This document shows positions 58,470 through 64,000 of a DNA stretch of 64,000 nucleotides, one piece after another (positions within the stretch are counted from its first letter, which is position 1; every line of letters begins with the position of its first letter). The notes beneath the pieces were generated by a model, which saw only the letters and a list, made by a program, of their open reading frames with translations, searched no databases and was not told where the DNA came from. The DNA comes from Micrasema longulum (lineage: Eukaryota; Arthropoda; Insecta; Trichoptera; Brachycentridae). The position numbers were made by a program, and so were the translations under genes. Where the stretch lies: the NCBI GenBank assembly GCA_022494885.1, contig JAGVSM010004203.1, forward strand, positions 52,274 through 116,273, read 5' to 3'.

Positions 58470-59620
58470 TGATAAATAGTGATTTTATATATAGAGTCTT
58501 TATTTAATAAAATATACATATTATTACAATATTAATACATTATAAAGAAAACAAAGTATTAAGATATATTTTGTCCCGATAAACTATTCAATAATAGTTT
58601 GTCATCGGGTGCTCAGACATTAGTTTTAATAATTAATCAAATAAGAAGAGTACAGACATAATACTGTAAACGTATAAAATAATAAACCAAAAAAATAGTT
58701 TAAAGATTTTTTTTTTTTTTTATGTAAGAAAATAGAGTAAAATAATACAATTAAAATTTAAGAATAGTAATTTACTTAAATTTATTTTAAATATAAGAAA
58801 AAAAAAATAGACATATATAAATAGCGTGTGATCATAAATGTAATCAAAACAAGATAAAAAATAATTTAAACAAAGTAAAGAAAATCGAGAATTTCAATTC
58901 ATATCTACAGAAAAAAAATAATAAGAAAATTAAAAGTACATATTAAAATTAAGATCTAAAAAATGTTAATGAAATAAGAAAGTAAGAAAGTAATAAAAGA
59001 AAAGAAAAGAAAAGGTTAACCCAAGAAATATAATATATAAAGATAATTTAATATATCCAATAACTAGGAGGTATACTGAAACAGCGGCGTTTATTTTAGA
59101 CGTCATATCAAGTACTAAGTAACATCTGATAACATCATTTTGTAAAATTTGTATTCATAGCTTAGTCTCCAGCAATCTTATAGAAAATATGCAGACTAAA
59201 TGAGAGAAACTCTTAAATAAAATTTGTTTATTAGATTGTAAATATATTCACATTCTAAGACTGAAATTTGAAATTTAAATTCGTTCATAAAATAATAAAA
59301 AACCTTTACCTCGTTTTCCATAAAAATCTCATTCTTTACTCATTTAATATCATAAATACGTTGAAAATTTAATTATTTACTTAGTGTTTATTTTGTTGAA
59401 CTCCATATTATAATTTTATCAAATAGTCGATTAAAATCAAACACTTAAGTCTCCTTAAAATCGTATATTTAAATTTTTAACAAAAACAAAAATTGGAATA
59501 GGGATATACCACATTTTTTTACATTTTCAAAGTTATAAAGATCTATGAAATACTGTCCAGTGAAAAAAAAAAACATTTTTGCTAACTATTAGAAGCAAAA
59601 GATTAGAAGCGCCACGGCGC
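58470..59620. other. Very AT-rich Lgr3 intron sequence
   Basis: No gene or clear repeat; purine-rich aagaaaagaaaagaaaag near 58995 and long A runs. Confidence 0.45.
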
Positions 59621-59984
59621 GGCGCCTGTCAAAAATAATTGCTTAATTTTAAGATGTATTTTTTAAAGAATATTTTTGTAGTTTTGTATGAATGGAAAGA
59701 TAAACAAACTAAAAAATAATAATGATAAAAATACAAGAGATAACAGTAGATAACAATAATAATTTCAACAGAGAGGGAAAAAGGAATAACGAAGTTTTGT
59801 ACCGACAAAGACGCCTGTTTGAGCACCATTATAAATATTCTAGAGAGTCCATTAACAGATACGTTTAAATAGATTATGTTATTGACAATATATTTTTGAA
59901 AATTTAATTCACGTGCACAAAAATATTAAGGACTCTTAAACCGAATAAATATTTCCATAGTATTAAAACAAGAAATAAGCTAAA

Positions 59985-60250
59985 ACTAGTTGTGCCCTCT
60001 ACTAAAAAGCGAAATAAAAATAATTATTTTGCCTCCAACTGCATAAGCTTCTACAACAAAGTATGTACTTTGTTATATAAGCTTATGCCGAAGCCGATAT
60101 TCAGGTTTTATCAACAACAAAAAAAAGATATCTTCAAGCACCGTCTATTTGAAAAGAGCTGTTATAGAATTTTAAAATATTTGAAAAGACAAAACAACTT
60201 GGCAATACATTTGTGTTTATTAACTTGTTGATTTAATTTTAAAAATTTTT
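59985..60250 (+). pseudogene. LINE RT C-terminal tail
   Basis: KLVVPSTKKRNKNNYFASNC then ISFYNKVCTLLYKLMPK and KKDIFKHRLFEKSCYRI; the layout P.T+......F......FYN.L resembles RT ends of Jockey/CR1 elements. Confidence 0.45.
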
Positions 60251-60334
60251 GGGAATAGACTTTCAAACAAAGTTAAAAAAATGTGTATCTTATTATCAGC
60301 GCCAAGGTTTTTTAAAGATTTGAAATTTTGAAAT

Positions 60335-60565
60335 TACTCCTGTGACTTTAAAAGTTATCTACGGTGAGTTCTGCTGATTGGTGAATTGGCTTCCTGCAAA
60401 CCGGAAATCAATCATAACACTATATCGTTGGTCAATTCGCAAGAACTCGTGACGTCATTCGAAGCAGCTAATTTACTTTTTTTTTTCGTAGGTTTTCGAG
60501 AAACTTCGCCGTATAATTAAATGCTCTAATTTTTACCGGATGTAAGAAAACATTTTTTATTACTA
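60335..60565. repeat. Interspersed repeat with cgccgtataattaaatgctc end, copy 2
   Basis: gcaaaccggaaatcaatcat, aactcgtgacgtcattcgaa and cgccgtataattaaatgctc in the same order as at 37.64 kb. Confidence 0.6.
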
Positions 60566-60649
60566 ACATGCCTTAGCACTGAACTTCCTCATTGTTATTA
60601 TTTATTGAAGACCGTAAGAGATTTTATTAATCCAATGTAACAAATAAAA

Positions 60650-60850
60650 CTAAACAGAAGTCTAGGCATTTACAGAGCTTTGGATCTACCATTGGCTGGT
60701 TTAAGTGGCCACATTTCCTCAAAATATTCTTCAAAACGTGTAAGAGCTGAAAAGTTTATTGATGTGGGTGGTATTATTCATCTTGATCAATTAATTTATC
60801 TATTTGGTAACGCCTGAAAATATTTTATAATTTTTATAATTATTTTTCTT
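60650..60850 (-). repeat. MITE-like repeat S, reverse, internally deleted
   Basis: agtctaggcatttacagagc, accattggctggtttaagtg then directly cacatttcctcaaaatattc; about 60 nt of the family body are missing. Confidence 0.6.
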
Positions 60851-61028
60851 ATCAAAAATATATTGAGTGCCGATGCAGTGACCTATAATACAGTACTGGG
60901 CGCGGATTGGTACAGAAATTATGAAAATAAGTTTAGAAATGCACTAAACATTAATAATTACAACAAAGGCAATACAAATAAAAACATCCTTAAATTTAAA
61001 CTTATCAACAATTTAAAAAAATACTTAC

Positions 61029-61100
61029 AAATCCCTTAAATCCGTTAGATTCAGAAATGCATTCTTATCTATGGTGTGTATTTTATTGCTGCTAAGTTTT
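61029..61100 (-). CDS. Lgr3: Lgr3-like receptor, LRR exon
   Basis: 72-nt phase-2 exon between a ttttttttcag acceptor and gtaagt donor. It encodes KLSSNKIHTIDKNAFLNLTD and a few more residues, a textbook LxxNxLxxLxxxxFxxLxxL repeat. It is joined in frame to the LRR exon 2 kb upstream and to the one at 57.2 kb with no residue missing from the 24-residue period, so no exon has been skipped. Confidence 0.9.
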
Positions 61101-61134
61101 CTGAAAAAAAAACACAATTGATTTACAATAAAAT

Positions 61135-61560
61135 AAACACAACAACTTTGTTTTTAACCATTATTAAAAAAAAAAATTCCACCGACCGGTTTCAAAGCAA
61201 ACAAGCTTCTTCTTCAAGGTTTACGTAACTAATGCATTATTTCATATTTTATTTTATCCATGTTTACTAAATACTAAACGTGGAGCTAATAAATCAAGTA
61301 TTTTTTTCCGGGTGGTAATTTGAGATGTTTATTTTTGAAACTAGACAGGAGTGGACTAAAAGAAATATTGTTTTTTTGGTTATTAATGATTGTTTTCTTA
61401 TTATGAATCGCTTTTTTGATTTCTAAGATTTCCAAGTTGTCTTATTTAAATATTTTATTTTCAACGGGAAGAACTTTTATTCTTGTTTTTAATCGAAGAA
61501 GCTTGTTTGCTTTGAAACCGGTCGGTGGATTTTTAATTTTTTTTTTTATTTAAAGAAGGT
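61135..61560. mobile_element. Foldback MITE carrying the hairpin motif, copy 2
   Basis: caactttgtttttaaccatt / ccaccgaccggtttcaaagc at the left, gctttgaaaccggtcggtgg at the right. Both arms contain the motif (61181-61219 reversed; 61493-61528 forward: tcgaagaagcttgtttgctttgaaa type). It begins 35 nt upstream of the Lgr3 LRR exon at 61029-61100. Confidence 0.85.
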
Positions 61561-61984
61561 AATCCGAAAATATATGAAAAAAAATAAGCCCACTAAACTG
61601 CGAAACCGGCGTGTCTGCAGGTTTTTTTTCCTGTACAAATAAAAAAATTAAAAATATTGTAAAAATTTAAATATTATTAATTTATTTGGTTCTGGACTTG
61701 ATAGATAAAATGAGTCTGATTTATTTTTTTCTCTTAAAACATTATTCTTAAACTTTTCTTTATATTTAAAAATGTTTTTCCTTTTTTGTTTTTTCATATT
61801 TGTGTATTTATTTCGTTAACATTTTTGGTTGCTTATGTGTATTTACCTACTCGTTACTATTGTTATAGTTATGCAATTTTCTAATTTTTTGTTATGTATA
61901 TGTTTTTTTTCATATTTATGTTCAATATATGTTAAAAGCAAATATGCCGTATATGTAAAAATAAATAATTAAATAAATAAATGA

Positions 61985-62280
61985 ATAAATACTTAAAAGA
62001 AATAGCAAACAGTGGGTGTCAATAAGGATGCAGGAGGGGTTAATTTTGTTTATGGTGGATTAGGGATAGGGGAGGAGGTAATTGTGTTTAAGGTAGGGTT
62101 ACAAACATCAAGCAGAATAGTTACAAAATTTAAAAATTATAAATAATCAATTAAATTTAAGTCAAAGTCCTATTTATAATATTTTTCCTGTAAAGTCTAA
62201 CCCTATTTTAAACACAATTACCCCCTCCACTATCCTTAACAAAACCCACTATACACTGTTTCTTTTAAGTAGGACTTTTT
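61985..62280. mobile_element. Foldback element
   Basis: acttaaaagaaatagcaaac ... ggtaattgtgtttaaggtag at the left is inverted at the right (aaacacaattaccccctcca ... cactgtttcttttaagt). Spacer about 50 nt; non-coding. Confidence 0.75.
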
Positions 62281-62719
62281 CAGTGTACAATACAAAATTT
62301 AAAGATATAAATTACACAAACATCACTCTGTCAGATTTAACATTTACACTAAAAATGTATTATGTAACTTAGTAGACATTATAATAATAAATATGTACAT
62401 CTCCCTTGGGGAAGGGTCCTTATCCTCTCTTCAAGCATTCTTGTCCTAATCCCGCCCAATTTACAATAACTTACTGTTCTTAAAAACAATATTTAAAAAA
62501 TCTTTGATTATTGATAAATATTTACGAGTACATGAAAATAACATTTTTATATGTATAAACTTATATGTATTTATTTGATATGTAGTATATTTTCTTTACT
62601 CACTTTGTAAACTTTGTGGAAATCTGTTATTAGTTCTGAGTTTATACTCTATATCTGTTTGTATACTATAAATATGTATGTAGAACTGTTGATTTCCCAA
62701 ATAAAATATTTAGTCATTT

Positions 62720-62860
62720 TATAACCCCGAAGAGGGAACGTGAGTTGCCGAAACTAGTCGGTTGTGATAATAAATAAGTGGTTCATAAAACAAAGTAATT
62801 TTATTTATTACTTTAAAATATAACAATGAACTACAAAGTAAGTGCTACATATATCCAAAA
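62720..62860 (+). repeat. Repeat end with hairpin-like motif
   Basis: ccccgaagagggaacgtgag / ttgccgaaactagtcggttg followed by aataagtggttcataaaaca / aagtaattttatttattact. Layout parallels the foldback MITEs, where cgaaac.ggtcgg is next to gtggttaaaaacaaagt. Confidence 0.5.
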
Positions 62861-62934
62861 TATTTAATTATAGTATTTAACTCCATAGGGCGCGTCTATG
62901 TTTTAATTGGTCGATGGCTGTATCTTATTTGGCA

Positions 62935-63035
62935 TGCAATAAATACGTATACAAACATCAACATAGTTTCTTCAGTCAATACTCTACTGGGGGAGAAACT
63001 TCTAACCCCCCAATACAACCAAAATCCTACACTAA
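62935..63035 (+). repeat. LTR-like repeat fragment, copy 3
   Basis: gcaataaatacgtatacaaacatc, tcttcagtcaatactctact and gaaacttctaaccccccaat match the 3' blocks of the 1.26- and 22.6-kb copies. Ends about 30 nt from the LRR exon at 63063. Confidence 0.45.
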
Positions 63036-63062
63036 AAAGGAGAAAATGAAAAAATTACTTAC

Positions 63063-63134
63063 AAAAGATGGAGGTGTGACAGCTGAGCGAAAGTTTCTTC
63101 TTGAATTTCTTCTATGTTATTGTGTTCTAGGAAA
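63063..63134 (-). CDS. Lgr3: Lgr3-like receptor, LRR exon (first exon in window)
   Basis: 72-nt exon coding one leucine-rich repeat (FLEHNNIEEIQEETFAQL...). Acceptor is tttgttcaacag, donor is gtaagt; it enters and leaves in phase 2, the standard layout of LRR exons in glycoprotein-hormone and relaxin receptors. The partial codon tt joins the a of the next exon to give Leu. LRRs form the extracellular ligand-binding horseshoe. Earlier LRRs and the N-terminus are outside the window, so the gene is partial at its 5' end. An LTR-like repeat fragment ends about 30 nt downstream of the donor. Confidence 0.87.
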
Positions 63135-63194
63135 CTGTTGAACAAAACAGTAATCAAAAAAGACTTCAAATTCTATTCATGTTCTTAAATAAGA

Positions 63195-63325
63195 AATATT
63201 TTGAACAAAAAATATTTTTAGTGTCAATTTTTTGATTGTCAATTTTTTGATTGAAAAAATATTTTTTGTGTCAATTTTTTGATTTTGTCAAAATTGACAC
63301 TAAAAATATTTTTTGTTACACTGGA
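63195..63325. repeat. Inverted repeat with internal duplication
   Basis: aaaaatatttttagtgtcaa and aaattgacactaaaaatattttt are inverted; ttgtgtcaattttttgatt is repeated three times between. Sits 60 nt upstream of an Lgr3 exon acceptor. Confidence 0.65.
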
Positions 63326-63639
63326 GTTGCATACTTTACAGTTAAAATTGGAAAATAGTCCCTCCTTGTTAAAAAAAAACATATTTGTAAAACTATTTTT
63401 ATTAAAATTATTTCGATATTTATACACGTAGGAATATGTATTTATTTATGAAATAGCATTGGAATTAAAGATAATAACGTTCATTATTATTTTTTCAATT
63501 TTTATTTTTTTATTGAATCCAATACAATAAAATAAAATGAGGAAGTTCAGTACTACGGAACATTGGATATAAAAAATGATTTCTAACACCCGGTAAAAAT
63601 TAGACCATTTAATTGTACTGCAAAATTCTCGCAAATGCA

Positions 63640-63990
63640 TACAAAAAAATGGCTTTGAACTACGTCACAAGTTTTTTAGAAGCAACCAATCAATAACAGC
63701 GTTGTTATGCTTTGTGATAAGGTTTCCGGTAGCTTTTTTTTCAACGTTTATTGTATTTATACGATATGGGGCTCTACTTTTTAATGTCAGCAAAAAATAC
63801 CAACGAAAAGTTGTGACGTCACGGGCACAGTCATTTTTAAATTACAATTTATAAAGGGGGATATTATTTTTATTCAAAGCATTAACCGTGTTGTGAAACA
63901 TTTCTGTAAATGTTTATCGAATTTTCTATGTCTACCGGTTTCGAAACGTACAAGTTTAAACATAGGAATTTCACTGTACTACTTCATCAT
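63640..63990. repeat. gacgtca repeat and reversed hairpin motif
   Basis: 63655-63840 holds actacgtcacaagttttttag ... gttgtgacgtcacgggcac pieces like 36.65 and 60.45 kb. 63927-63970 holds tctaccggtttcgaaacgta / caagtttaaacataggaa, the 53.45-kb motif type. Window ends inside it. Confidence 0.5.
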
Positions 63991-64000
63991 TTTCACGACA

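Noticed and set aside
62914..63141. 75-codon plus-strand open frame
   Set aside because: It crosses an LTR-like repeat fragment and the antisense of an Lgr3 LRR exon including its splice sites; the minus-strand LRR reading explains the sequence.
1..64000. CRISPR array, rRNA or bacterial operon
   Set aside because: No regularly spaced short repeats with unique spacers, no rRNA sequence, and the introns and SINEs show a eukaryotic nuclear origin.

Overview
The window looks like AT-rich, intron- and transposon-dominated nuclear DNA from an insect. A lepidopteran is a reasonable guess: there is a LINE 3' tail of a kind I associate with Lepidoptera near 43.96 kb, tacctaggtacctac palindromes near 2.3 kb, and RTE-like LINE tails. 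The taxon is an inference and was not tested.

The one gene I can reconstruct is on the minus strand from about 63.1 kb down to 24.4 kb. It is the 3' half of a type-C leucine-rich-repeat GPCR, most likely Lgr3 (relaxin-receptor-like; in Drosophila the Dilp8 receptor). Eleven exons join in one open frame across canonical GT/AG sites with matching phases: four LRR exons (63063-63134, 61029-61100, 57194-57265, 39725-39793), a cysteine hinge exon (36301-36440), then exons for TM1 (29625-29786), TM2 and ECL1 (28740-28885), TM3-TM4 (27865-28015), ECL2 and start of TM5 (26819-26951), TM5-TM6 (25770-25957) and TM7 with the proximal tail (24406-24552). The N-terminal part (signal peptide, any LDLa module, earlier LRRs) lies beyond 64 kb. 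None of these exons except the last five or so would be noticed from open-frame length alone.

A sound initiator tRNA-Met gene lies on the plus strand at 29485-29556, inside the Lgr3 intron between the TM1 and TM2 exons. A GC-rich patch near 2.70-2.92 kb ends in an ATG followed 14 nt later by a splice donor and may be the first exon of another gene.

The remainder (0-24 kb and the Lgr3 introns) is a dense palimpsest of dead mobile elements: two families of RTE-like LINE fragments, many Jockey/CR1-like reverse-transcriptase C-termini, at least three tRNA-derived SINE families, an abundant MITE-like repeat with about fifteen copies, several foldback or TIR elements, a fossil DDE transposase and an LTR-like repeat. 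A recurring hairpin motif (YTGAnGAn, stem-loop, GAAAC) with compensating stem changes occurs in several unrelated-looking repeats. No element appears intact enough to move by itself.
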